From UBA1422 sp041752735 (lineage in GTDB: Bacteria > Bacillota > Clostridia > Peptostreptococcales > Anaerovoracaceae): 64,000 bases of DNA. Positions within the stretch are counted from its first letter, which is position 1. Each line of letters opens with the position of its first letter. Below are positions 1-8,019 of the stretch, piece by piece. The position numbers and the translations under genes are program-made. The stretch is from positions 62,001-126,000 of the forward strand of contig JBGSVW010000046.1 in assembly GCA_041752735.1 (NCBI GenBank). Direction: 5' to 3'. Below the pieces are notes generated by a model, which had not been told where the DNA came from, made no database searches, and saw nothing but the letters and a program-made list of their open reading frames with translations.

Positions 1-1146
1 CAGGCCATATCCGCCACTATCCCGATCTCGGGCAAAGTCAGTTCGGTAAAACCGTTCAAATATTTTTTCGGCGTCCAAGGCAGAAATCGGTTCTCCCTGA
101 TTGAAGACACTTAATATTTTTTTATTACCTTTGCGTTTCAGTTCTATGGAAATCGTGCCATCTTCTTTGGTATGCTTCACAGCATTTTCCAGCAATATGC
201 GAATCATTTGCCCTAGTTTGTCCCAGTCGCCTGTCATGGCCACCCCGGTTTCACAATCTACTCTTAGCTTAATCCCGCTTTCGAACATCAAACTTTCGAA
301 AGGCAATACACAAGACTCTACTAAATCGTCCAGCATAAAAGTGGAATCATTTCGCCTAAAAGATGGATCATCCATAGTTGCCAATGTCAAAAGGCTGTTA
401 ACAAGTCCGTTCATCCTAACTGTCTCGGCCTGGATATAGCCTAGCCACTTATTCGGTTTCTTGCCAGCACTTTCCAGCACAGCCAAATTGGCATTAATCA
501 CGGCAATCGGTGTCTTCAACTCATGGCTTGCATCGGCCACAAAGCGTGTTTGTGTGGCGAAGGCTTTTTCTACAGGCCGTGCAATCCAACGGGACAAAAA
601 CAAGGCAAGCCCCAACATAACCAACCAAACCAACGATAGGATTCCCCCCGAAATCATCATCAGGTTATTTTCCAGCTGACTCTGGGTGGAAACATTTATA
701 TATACCAGGATATATCCATAGGATTTTTCTTGTAATAAAAATTTCCATCCTTGTATTTCCCCTGTGTTATTTGCTTTCTCCAAGGTTAGATCCACCAACG
801 CCTGTATCTTCGTAACGTTCAAGTTGGCAATGCTCCCGGTTGTGATGCCTATAATCTCTCCCTCTTCACTGATTCTGACTGCAATGTATGCATCAATTCG
901 AAAACTCGGGTCGTCGTATTTGCCGATATCCGGTCTATTCCCATCATCGAACAGAGGCTGTAGCCCATCCCTGCTGGCAATTTCAGCAAGCCTAGCATTG
1001 ATGTCTCTTTGGTTGTATTGATGGTTGGAAAAATTAATTACAATAAAAGAACCCAATAGTAGGACAGTCATCATACCCATAACAATTAGGATGAAATTTC
1101 TCTTTAATTTAGTGACCACATTTGGTTTGTTTGCTGTTTTATTCAT
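1..1146 (-). CDS. Two-component sensor histidine kinase (C-terminus cut by window edge)
   Basis: Membrane sensor kinase that would phosphorylate the response regulator encoded just upstream. Reading the minus strand from an ATG at 1146 gives an open frame of 382 codons running off the window. There is a TM helix near residues 16-40, an extracellular region of about 120 residues, a second TM near 170-190, then the H-box ASHELKTPIAV with the phospho-acceptor His at about residue 208. An N-box (LLENAVKHTKEDGT) and the start of the ATP-lid (DSGGYGL) follow, so only the last few dozen residues are missing. Its ATG overlaps the regulator's TGA (ATGA), showing translational coupling. The ligand is not evident. 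Because it is divergent from the EET locus, control of that locus is a reasonable but unproven guess. Confidence 0.88.
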   Translation of the reverse strand, partial: MNKTANKPNVVTKLKRNFILIVMGMMTVLLLGSFIVINFSNHQYNQRDINARLAEIASRDGLQPLFDDGNRPDIGKYDDPSFRIDAYIAVRISEEGEIIGITTGSIANLNVTKIQALVDLTLEKANNTGEIQGWKFLLQEKSYGYILVYINVSTQSQLENNLMMISGGILSLVWLVMLGLALFLSRWIARPVEKAFATQTRFVADASHELKTPIAVINANLAVLESAGKKPNKWLGYIQAETVRMNGLVNSLLTLATMDDPSFRRNDSTFMLDDLVESCVLPFESLMFESGIKLRVDCETGVAMTGDWDKLGQMIRILLENAVKHTKEDGTISIELKRKGNKKILSVFNQGEPISALDAEKIFERFYRTDFARDRDSGGYGL

Positions 1147-1811
1147 TGTTTTATTCGGTACCCGATTCCTCTCGCTGTTTGGATCTCCACCTGGGATCCC
1201 AGATGTTTCATTTTCTTTCTTAGGAACGAAACATACACTTCCACATTATTGTGAACCGCTTCACTGTCAAACCCCCATACTTTTTCAATGAGCAACTCCT
1301 TGGTTATGATTCTATCCGCATTGCGGAATAGGATTTCCATCATCTGAAATTCCTTCAGAGAAAGTGGAATGCTTTTGTTATCACATGAAAGTTCAGAAGT
1401 ATGGGTCTTTAAGGTCAAATCTCCTATAGAAAGATCTTCTGATTGTACCTCCCCTTTTCGACGGGTCAACGCTCGAAGTCTTGCCAGTAATTCTTCTGTC
1501 TCAAATGGCTTGGTCAGGTAGTCATCTGCACCGGCATCAAGCCCGTCCACTTTGTCCCCGGTCATATATCGGGCTGTCAGCATGATCACCGGGGTATTGA
1601 TATGGTTGGTTCGGAGCTGCCGAAGCACTTCCACTCCATCCATCTTAGGGAGCATGATGTCTAAAATGATGGCATCATAAACATCGCTCATGCCATAATC
1701 CAGTCCGGCCTCTCCATCATGAACCATGTCCACAATATATTTGTTTTTTTTCAAGATTTCCGCCAGCGCTTCACACAATCTGATTTCATCTTCGACTATT
1801 AATAATTTCAT
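1143..1811 (-). CDS. OmpR-family response regulator
   Basis: DNA-binding partner of the adjacent kinase. The N-terminal receiver domain (residues 1-120) has the acidic pair E7/D8, phospho-acceptor D51 in ILDIMLPKMDG, the conserved Thr/Ala switch region (MLTAR) and Lys in TKPFE. The C-terminal winged helix (about 128-222) ends in RGIGYRIKQ, typical of the OmpR/PhoB group. The start is placed at ATG 1811 because AGGAAG lies 5 nt upstream; an in-frame GTG at 1817 would overlap that ribosome binding site. First gene of the two-gene operon, divergent from ndh2 with a 275-nt intergenic region. Confidence 0.93.
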   Translation of the reverse strand: MKLLIVEDEIRLCEALAEILKKNKYIVDMVHDGEAGLDYGMSDVYDAIILDIMLPKMDGVEVLRQLRTNHINTPVIMLTARYMTGDKVDGLDAGADDYLTKPFETEELLARLRALTRRKGEVQSEDLSIGDLTLKTHTSELSCDNKSIPLSLKEFQMMEILFRNADRIITKELLIEKVWGFDSEAVHNNVEVYVSFLRKKMKHLGSQVEIQTARGIGYRIKQ

Positions 1812-1971
1812 ATCCACTTCCTGTCATAAGTTGAGTTACAGGCAACAAGTAAGGTGTTTTTCTGTTATTATAACAAAAAAAACATTTTTTTGTTTGCCAT
1901 GTTTGAAAACCCAATTATTGTGTAAAAAATAACAAACTTTTTGTTTTTATATTAATATTGTATACTTAAAA

Positions 1972-2012
1972 TATTCTTAAGAATACACTTGCTACAATAG
2001 AATACATATAAT
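1972..2012 (+). promoter_or_regulatory. Candidate activator-dependent promoter of the EET operon
   Basis: A perfect 14-bp palindrome, TATTCTTAAGAATA, occupies 1972-1985. A consensus -10 box TATAAT lies at 2007-2012, but no recognisable -35 hexamer exists at the right distance. If transcription starts about 7 nt after the -10 box (near 2019), the palindrome is centred at about -40, the position used by class II activators. The leader to the ndh2 ATG would be about 68 nt. The rest of 1812-2086 is AT-rich with an A/T tract inverted repeat near 1871-1895. Start site and activator are inferred. Confidence 0.4.
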
Positions 2013-2086
2013 AAAATGTACAACGGTAACTGTAACAATAAAAAATAGTATACTTAATAGTGAAATTACGTTTGGAGCGACAAAAG

Positions 2087-4057
2087 ATGAAAAAAATAGT
2101 AATTGTTGGTGCCGGTTATGCAGGCATCTTGACCGCAAAGAAGTTGGCCAAAAAATTTAAAAACAAAGAAGAAGTGTCCATTCAAATTATTGATCGGAAT
2201 TCTTATCACACAATGCTGACCGAACTTCACGAAGTCGCCGCCGGCAGAGTTGATGAAGACAGCATCAAAATCAGCCTTTCCAAAGTTTTCGACCGTAGAA
2301 ATGTGGAAGTGGTTATGGACAACATTACTTCCATCGACTTCCAAGGCAAACGTGTTTTGGGAGCAGTCAAAGAATATAACTATGATTATCTGGTCATGGC
2401 TTCCGGATCGAAGCCTACTTATTTTGGTACCAAAGGTGCAGCTGAAAATGCTTTTAACCTATGGTCTTTTGATGATGCAATTAAACTGAAAGAACGTATT
2501 GAAAACTCTTTCAGAAAAGCTGCAGTAGAGCCCAATCTTGAAAAAAGAAAGCATATGCTTACCTTTTATGTAGTTGGTGCAGGCTTTACCGGAGTTGAGA
2601 TGGCCGGAGAGTTGGCCGAATATGCACCAATCCTCTGCAAAAAACATGGCATCCCCTTTGACCAAGTCACCATGATCAATGTCGATATGCTACCACGAGT
2701 GGTTCCGATTTTACCCGAAAAGCTTTCCAACAAGGTTGAAAAGCGGCTGAACAAAATGGGGGTCATCGTTAAGCTCAACACAGGTGTCATTGAAATTGGT
2801 CCAGACTATATTGAGCTGAAGGTTGGCGAAGAGACCACCCGTCATGAAGCCGGTACCGTTGTTTGGGCTGCAGGCATCCAGTCTGCCGACATTGCTTATG
2901 AAGCAGGCAAAGAACTCCCGATGATTGGTCGCGGTCGCCTGAAGACGGATTCTTTCCTTCGTGCTGAAGGCAAAGAAGATGTTTACATTGTTGGCGACAA
3001 TATGTTCTACATTCCGGAAGGCGAAGAAGCCCCGGTGCCCCAAATGGTTGAAAATTGTGAACACAGTGCCAGCACTGCTGCCCACAACATCACGACTGCA
3101 ATCAAGGGTGGAAACATGAAAGCATATCATCCCTCATTCCATGGCGTCATGGTTTGTGTGGGTGGTCGATACGGTGTTGCCCGTGTAGGATTACCTAGTT
3201 TTATGTTTAACATGCCTTCTTTCCTTGCAATGCTCTCAAAACATTTTATCAACATCATTTACTTCATGCAGGTATTGGGCTGGAACAAAGTGGTAAGCTA
3301 TTGCAAGCATGAGTTTTTTACAATCCGAAACAAGAGAAGTTTTGTGGGCGGACATCTTTCCAATCGCACACCCAGCTTTCTACTGATGCCCCTGCGTGTA
3401 TTCCTTGGCGGCGTATGGCTGTTTGAGGGAATTAAGAAGGTTCTTGAAGGCTGGATGACAGAAGCAAAATTGGATGATTTCTTTGGCGGAGCTGCGGCAT
3501 GGTACAATTCCATTACCGGCGGTGGTGAAGGTTATGAAAGTGAAGGAGGCGCTGTGGTTGATGCAGCTTCTGCTGCAACAAGCGAAGGCGGTGGCGCGGA
3601 AGTTTCCGGTGTCAGCATCTTTGACTTTGACTTCTTTGAGTTCATTCGTGTGATGTTTGTTTCCGGCAAAGAAGTGATTGATTCCGGGCTTTCTGATTTT
3701 GCAATAAAAATCGACGTGGCACCAATGACTTGGTTTATTGACGAATTTGTTATAGGAAATGACAGTTTACAAATTGTGATGCAGATTGGAATTGTTGTGG
3801 CTGAGATTTTGATTGGTCTTGCACTGATTGCCGGATTGTTGAACTTCATCTCTGCTTCGGCATCTTTGGTGTTGCAAGTCATGTTCATCATGACAACCGG
3901 TTTGTATTTGTCCACATTCTGGATGATATTTGCAGCCATTGCCGTATTAATCGGTGGTGGAAGCACTTTAGGTCTGGACTATTATGCCATCCCTGCATTG
4001 AAGAAAGGTTGGGGCAAACTGAAGTTTGTCAGAAAGTGGTATGTCTATCATGACTAA
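2087..4057 (+). CDS. ndh2: Type II NADH:quinone oxidoreductase with C-terminal membrane domain (Ndh2, EET type)
   Basis: Transfers electrons from NADH to membrane quinone without ion pumping, the entry step of flavin-based EET. The FAD Rossmann motif is G8-A-G10-YA-G13, and the NADH-binding motif VVGAGFTGVEMAGELAEYA is near residue 165. The usual NDH-2 region ends around 425. A further 230 residues follow: a DoxX-like membrane segment (about 430-460), a Gly/Ser/Ala-rich linker (about 478-505), and helices near 560-630. This two-part layout (657 aa) matches the Listeria EET Ndh2 rather than ordinary 400-aa NDH-2. ATG 2087 is chosen because GGAG at 2074-2077 precedes it; an in-frame GTG at 2060 has no such site. 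The stop overlaps the start of the next gene. Confidence 0.93.
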   Translation: MKKIVIVGAGYAGILTAKKLAKKFKNKEEVSIQIIDRNSYHTMLTELHEVAAGRVDEDSIKISLSKVFDRRNVEVVMDNITSIDFQGKRVLGAVKEYNYDYLVMASGSKPTYFGTKGAAENAFNLWSFDDAIKLKERIENSFRKAAVEPNLEKRKHMLTFYVVGAGFTGVEMAGELAEYAPILCKKHGIPFDQVTMINVDMLPRVVPILPEKLSNKVEKRLNKMGVIVKLNTGVIEIGPDYIELKVGEETTRHEAGTVVWAAGIQSADIAYEAGKELPMIGRGRLKTDSFLRAEGKEDVYIVGDNMFYIPEGEEAPVPQMVENCEHSASTAAHNITTAIKGGNMKAYHPSFHGVMVCVGGRYGVARVGLPSFMFNMPSFLAMLSKHFINIIYFMQVLGWNKVVSYCKHEFFTIRNKRSFVGGHLSNRTPSFLLMPLRVFLGGVWLFEGIKKVLEGWMTEAKLDDFFGGAAAWYNSITGGGEGYESEGGAVVDAASAATSEGGGAEVSGVSIFDFDFFEFIRVMFVSGKEVIDSGLSDFAIKIDVAPMTWFIDEFVIGNDSLQIVMQIGIVVAEILIGLALIAGLLNFISASASLVLQVMFIMTTGLYLSTFWMIFAAIAVLIGGGSTLGLDYYAIPALKKGWGKLKFVRKWYVYHD

Positions 4058-5033
4058 ATACACCTTTGATGAAGGTATCACAGAAGTCATTAAGAAAACA
4101 GACGACCTCTTGCTCCATGCACCCAATATTATTTCACAATATACAGGACATCTGGCTGAATCTAGAGGGAAACTAATCCGTGCCCGTGCCCTTCTGGCGT
4201 GTAGCCTGGATCAGGAGAATATGGTAAACCAAGACAGTGTTCAATTGGCAGCCGCCATCGAATTATTTCATCTGGCTACTTTGGTTCACGATGACATCAT
4301 TGATGATTCGGATACACGAAGAGGGCTGCCAACTCTCCAAAAGAAATTTGGTAAGCGGACTGCCGTTATATGCGGTGACTATCTCCTGAGTATCTCCCTG
4401 CGGGAAGCCGCAAAAACAGAGGGGCCGGAAAGCGAAAGCCAGGGGAAAGGCCACCATGAAAACCTGTTATTGGATTATATACAACGGGTTTGCATCGGCG
4501 AATTGGAACAGCACCAGAACAATCGCAACTTCGGATTATCAATGCTTTCCTATTTAAGAATCATTCGTGGCAAAACCGCCACACTGTTTGAGGCTGCGTA
4601 CCGGGCAGGTGCTTATTGCGCCGGAGCGGATGAAACCCTCTGGCAAAAGTATGCTAAGCTAGGTCGGTTCGTTGGGATGATTTTCCAACTGTCCGATGAC
4701 TGTATCGACTATGAGTTTTCAGCGGACCATGCCAAGAAGCCGGTTGCAAAAGACTTTAAAGAAGGTGTCGTTACCCTTCCCCTGATTGCCGCGCTAGCTC
4801 AAGAACCCTCGGCAGCAAACAAGATTGCGACTTTTCTTGGCAACCCAGAAGCGTTGGTGAATTTTGTAAAGAAAAACGGTGGGACTGCTTATACTAGGAC
4901 CATTTCGGGTAAATACTATATCAAAGCAGAAAGAATCATTGATGAACTTCAAGGCACACCCGAAAAAATACAGCTCTTAAAAGATATTTTGAAAATGGCC
5001 AATGCTGGATCTATAATGAAAGAGAGCACATGA
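4041..5033 (+). CDS. dmkB: Trans-polyprenyl diphosphate synthase for the EET quinone (DmkB-like)
   Basis: Builds the isoprenoid side chain (heptaprenyl-type diphosphate) for demethylmenaquinone. The first aspartate-rich motif is LVHDDIIDDSDTRRG and the second is LSDDCIDYEF; the substrate-binding GKLIRAR is near the N-terminus. About 330 aa, normal for the family. It begins inside the end of ndh2: ATG 4041 has AGAAAG 4 nt upstream, ATG 4050 is an alternative, and the upstream TTG at 4026 is less likely. It ends in an ATGA overlap with the prenyltransferase gene. The assignment to EET quinone synthesis rests on this context; chain length cannot be read from sequence. Confidence 0.9.
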   Translation: MSIMTKYTFDEGITEVIKKTDDLLLHAPNIISQYTGHLAESRGKLIRARALLACSLDQENMVNQDSVQLAAAIELFHLATLVHDDIIDDSDTRRGLPTLQKKFGKRTAVICGDYLLSISLREAAKTEGPESESQGKGHHENLLLDYIQRVCIGELEQHQNNRNFGLSMLSYLRIIRGKTATLFEAAYRAGAYCAGADETLWQKYAKLGRFVGMIFQLSDDCIDYEFSADHAKKPVAKDFKEGVVTLPLIAALAQEPSAANKIATFLGNPEALVNFVKKNGGTAYTRTISGKYYIKAERIIDELQGTPEKIQLLKDILKMANAGSIMKEST

Positions 5034-5935
5034 TAAAACGTTATTTGTCCTTTGTAGAGATTCAAACTAAAATAACAAGCCTATTTGCCTTTGCCATGGC
5101 TCTGGCTTATCTGCAGTATTTAGATCAACCCTTGGATTGGGCCAAGACAGCAATCTTTTTTGCATCAATGTTCCTGTTTGACCTGACGACTACCGGGATC
5201 AACAACTATATAGATACCCGCACCAATGACCAGATTCTACAATTCAAGAGATCTGTGGCACGAGCAATTATTTACATTATGCTGGCCATCAGTATAGGTT
5301 TAGGTCTTTGGCTGGTGTTTCTGACAGACTGGGTGGTGCTGGGTATTGGCGGACTTTGTTTCATCTGTGGTGTATTTTATACCTTTGGACCGGTTCCCAT
5401 TTCAAGAATTCCTCTGGGGGAAGTATTATCAGGCGTTTTTTATGGCCTGTTGATTCCCTTCCTCCTCCTATATATCAACTTGCCTGCAGGCACCCTGTTA
5501 TCCTTCGGGATTCAGGAAGGAGTCGCCTCTCTAGAGGTCGCCCTGCTACCTATTTTGACCCTCGGCCTCATTTCCTGGGCGCCTATGGTCTGTACGGCCA
5601 ACATTATGCTGGCCAATAACATTTGTGACCTGGAGAAAGACATCCTGGTGAACCGCCATACACTGCCGTATTACATCGGCAAGGAAAAAGCGATTTCGCT
5701 GTATTCACTGCTTTATTACTCAGTGTATGTAGTAACCGTGTTGCTGGTCATCCTGAATTTCCTACCTCCATGGTATTTGCTATTGCTGGTTACCCTGATC
5801 CCGGTAGAAATGAATCTCCGGGTTTTCCGAAAAAAGCAAGTTAAATCGTTGACCTTTGTCACTTCCATCAAAATATATATCCTTTTGATGGCCGGTCAAT
5901 GCATCGCCTTGCTGCTGTGCGGAGTACTGACATAG
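5030..5935 (+). CDS. dmkA: UbiA-family prenyltransferase, MenA-like (DmkA)
   Basis: Integral membrane enzyme that would attach the polyprenyl chain to 1,4-dihydroxy-2-naphthoate to make demethylmenaquinone. It shows the first aspartate motif NNYIDTRTNDQ (about residue 62) and a second, NNICDLEKDILVNRHTLP (about residue 198). The rest forms 8-9 hydrophobic helices; 301 aa is the usual length. The start overlaps the dmkB stop (ATGA) and the stop is 1 nt before eetA, so translation is coupled. In Listeria the equivalent gene gives a quinone pool separate from the aerobic chain. No other men genes are in this window. Confidence 0.9.
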   Translation: MIKRYLSFVEIQTKITSLFAFAMALAYLQYLDQPLDWAKTAIFFASMFLFDLTTTGINNYIDTRTNDQILQFKRSVARAIIYIMLAISIGLGLWLVFLTDWVVLGIGGLCFICGVFYTFGPVPISRIPLGEVLSGVFYGLLIPFLLLYINLPAGTLLSFGIQEGVASLEVALLPILTLGLISWAPMVCTANIMLANNICDLEKDILVNRHTLPYYIGKEKAISLYSLLYYSVYVVTVLLVILNFLPPWYLLLLVTLIPVEMNLRVFRKKQVKSLTFVTSIKIYILLMAGQCIALLLCGVLT

Positions 5936-5936
5936 G

Positions 5937-6320
5937 ATGAAATTTTTTAAAAAAACCGATATTGCCATCATCTGCGGGATCCTATTAGTGGCCGCTGCAA
6001 TGTATTTTATATATCTGCAGTCGGCAAAGGACACGGAGGTCGAGGCCAGAATATACTTTGAAAACAAATTGGTTGAGGTTGTTTCTTTAACTGATGGTAC
6101 TGACTATGATTTTTCCGTGAAAGGACATGAAGATGTAATCTTTCACGTATATGCCGATGGCTCCATTGCTTTTGCTCATTCCGATTGTCCAGATAAGGTC
6201 TGTGTCAATGCTGGGAAGCAAAAACTTTCCGGTCAGTCTGCAGCATGCCTGCCTAACGGCCTGGTACTTCGGATTGTTCCCTTAGGCGATAGTAACGGCG
6301 ACCCGGATGTGGTGATATGA
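5937..6320 (+). CDS. eetA: EetA-like membrane-anchored NusG-domain-II protein
   Basis: Small protein (127 aa) with one N-terminal TM helix (about residues 7-25) and an extracytoplasmic NusG domain II. The signature includes HSDCPDKVCVNAG near residue 81 and a third Cys in QSAACLPNGLVLRI. This matches the accessory protein EetA of flavin-based EET. Its biochemical role is not established; a part in moving electrons or flavins between quinol and lipoprotein is inferred. It sits between dmkA (1-nt gap) and eetB (ATGA overlap). The name NusG comes from domain similarity and does not imply a transcription role. Confidence 0.88.
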   Translation: MKFFKKTDIAIICGILLVAAAMYFIYLQSAKDTEVEARIYFENKLVEVVSLTDGTDYDFSVKGHEDVIFHVYADGSIAFAHSDCPDKVCVNAGKQKLSGQSAACLPNGLVLRIVPLGDSNGDPDVVI

Positions 6321-6886
6321 AACAAAAGACAAATGAAATGAGCAAAACAGGAATGATTCGCATAACTGACGGAATGAGCAAAACGGAACGGTTGGTCGTT
6401 GTAGCACTGTTTTTCGCAGTGACATTGATCATAGCCGTGGTTGAAAGTTCTCTTCCCCCTTTGCCGGGCACCATCCCGGGCGTGAAGTTTGGATTTTCCA
6501 ACATCGCAGTCATGTACGTACTATTCTTCGTGGGCAAAAAAGAAGCTTATGCCGTAGCCATTATGAAAGCGGTATTTGTCTTTAGTACCCGGGGCTTCGT
6601 GGCTGCAACCCTGAGTCTGACCGGCGGATTGCTATCCATCACTGTGATGGTTCTGCTACTTCTGATTTTTAAAAACAAAGTATCCTATTTGGTCTTGTCA
6701 ATTGGAGGCGCAGTATTTCATAACATCGGCCAACTTGTGGCCGTATCGCTGATTTACACCAACTTTTACCTGCTATATTACTTCCCCGTGCTTCTGGTGG
6801 CCGGGGTCATCGCCGGCGTAGCAACGGCAACCCTACTGAGGATTATTATGCCTGTGTTCCAAAGACTAAGGCTTAATAATAAATAA
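6317..6886 (+). CDS. eetB: EetB-like Gx transporter family membrane protein
   Basis: Integral membrane protein of 189 aa with five or six hydrophobic helices, related to the S-component-like Gx family (historically called heptaprenyl diphosphate synthase component I). The characteristic segment PGVKFGFSNIAVMY is near residue 53, followed by LFFVGKKEAYAVAIMKA. In known EET loci EetB accompanies EetA, and the pair is required or accessory for electron export. The first ATG overlaps the eetA stop; a later ATG (MSKTERL, residue 20) is possible. Flavin or quinone handling is inferred, not visible in the sequence. Confidence 0.87.
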   Translation: MKQKTNEMSKTGMIRITDGMSKTERLVVVALFFAVTLIIAVVESSLPPLPGTIPGVKFGFSNIAVMYVLFFVGKKEAYAVAIMKAVFVFSTRGFVAATLSLTGGLLSITVMVLLLLIFKNKVSYLVLSIGGAVFHNIGQLVAVSLIYTNFYLLYYFPVLLVAGVIAGVATATLLRIIMPVFQRLRLNNK

Positions 6887-6911
6887 TTTTCTATATTTAA
6901 GGAGGAAAAAT

Positions 6912-7910
6912 ATGAAAAAGCTTACTATCTTAGTGGCCATTTTTCTAATCGGCGTCCTGGCTGTCTCCTGTGGTGGTACTGAAGAAGCAAAAGCGGTAAA
7001 AACCGGCTTTGCATCAAGCACAACCATAGCTGATTCCATTTCTGCTGATGGGGAGACCAATGGCGAAGCCGCTGGTTATTCCAAAATGGTCGGCGTCCTG
7101 GTTGACGAAGACGGCGTAATTGTTGATTGTGTCATTGATGCAGTTCAACCTGCAGTCGAATTCAGCTCCGCAGGAAAAATTGTCACACCGCTTGATACCA
7201 CTTTTGATTCCAAGAACGTTCTTGGCGATGCCTATGGCATGAAAGTCGCTTCCGGAATTGAAAAGGAATGGAACGAGCAGGCAGCATTCCTGGCCGACTA
7301 TGTTGTTGGCAAGACCGTTGAAGATCTTGATGGAATTGCACTGGATGCTGAAGGCGCACCGACTGATGAAGAATTGACTGCCGGCGTAACGATTCACATC
7401 GCTCCTTACCTTGACGTCATCAAAGCAGCTGTTGCCAACGCAACAGATCTTGGCGCAAAAGAAGGCGACATGCTGGGTCTTGGTACTGTAACAAACATCG
7501 GCCAATCCGCAGATTTCTCTGCTGAAGGCGACGGCGTTGCAGTTCTGTATTCCACTTATGCATTGGCGTCCAAAGATGCTGATGGCGTGATTACCAGCGC
7601 AATCATCGATGCATCACAGGCTAAGGTCACATTTGATGCAGCTGGCATGCTGACTGTTGACGTTGCCGCTTCTTTCGTAACAAAGAACGAATTGGGCGAC
7701 GACTACGGCATGAAAGTTGCTTCAGCAATCGAAAAAGAATGGTTTGAGCAGGCTGCTGCATTTGCAGCATTCGCAACCGGAAAATCCATTGACGATGTCA
7801 AGGGCGTTTCCATGGACGCTGAAGGTCTGGTCACCGACGAAGAACTGGCTACCATGGTAACCGTTCACGTTGGAGATTTCATCAAGTGTCTTGAATTGGC
7901 AACCATGTAA
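6912..7910 (+). CDS. pplA: PplA-like extracellular lipoprotein with two flavin-carrying repeats
   Basis: Surface lipoprotein expected to carry covalently bound FMN and pass electrons to outside acceptors. A signal peptide ends at AVSC (lipid-modified Cys20), followed by a 35-residue linker. Two similar domains of about 120 residues then run from about 57-177 and 214-332. Shared blocks are LG/DD-A/Y-YGMKVAS, IEKEW and TDEEL. Each repeat ends in a putative ApbE target: EELTAGVT (Thr160) and EELATMVT (Thr317). These sites resemble, but do not exactly match, the usual D-x-S/T-G-A-T motif. A strong AAGGAGG lies 6 nt upstream of ATG 6912. A hairpin terminator follows directly. Confidence 0.87.
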   Translation: MKKLTILVAIFLIGVLAVSCGGTEEAKAVKTGFASSTTIADSISADGETNGEAAGYSKMVGVLVDEDGVIVDCVIDAVQPAVEFSSAGKIVTPLDTTFDSKNVLGDAYGMKVASGIEKEWNEQAAFLADYVVGKTVEDLDGIALDAEGAPTDEELTAGVTIHIAPYLDVIKAAVANATDLGAKEGDMLGLGTVTNIGQSADFSAEGDGVAVLYSTYALASKDADGVITSAIIDASQAKVTFDAAGMLTVDVAASFVTKNELGDDYGMKVASAIEKEWFEQAAAFAAFATGKSIDDVKGVSMDAEGLVTDEELATMVTVHVGDFIKCLELATM

Positions 7911-7923
7911 TTACTAAAAAGGT

Positions 7924-7955
7924 AATGGGAGCAGCTTGCCTGCTCCCATTATTTA
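7924..7955 (+). terminator. Hairpin terminator between pplA and fmnB
   Basis: Perfect 11-bp stem (AATGGGAGCAG / CTGCTCCCATT, loop CTTGC) at 7924-7950 followed by an AT-rich tail ATTTATTTATT. The tail has interrupted U residues, so termination may be partial, letting some transcripts reach fmnB. Confidence 0.75.
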
Positions 7956-8019
7956 TTTATTGAAACATTCCATGAAGATACTGACTCATTACGAAGGTCC
8001 GTTTGGAAAAGAGGATTCT

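Noticed and set aside
1866..1900. A/T-tract inverted repeat as terminator
   Set aside because: It lies upstream of both divergent genes, so there is no transcript for it to end; more likely promoter-region curvature.
7936..8019. Upstream start for fmnB at 7936
   Set aside because: It would begin inside the terminator hairpin and place the signal peptide 28 residues from the N-terminus; ATG 8020 has a good ribosome site.
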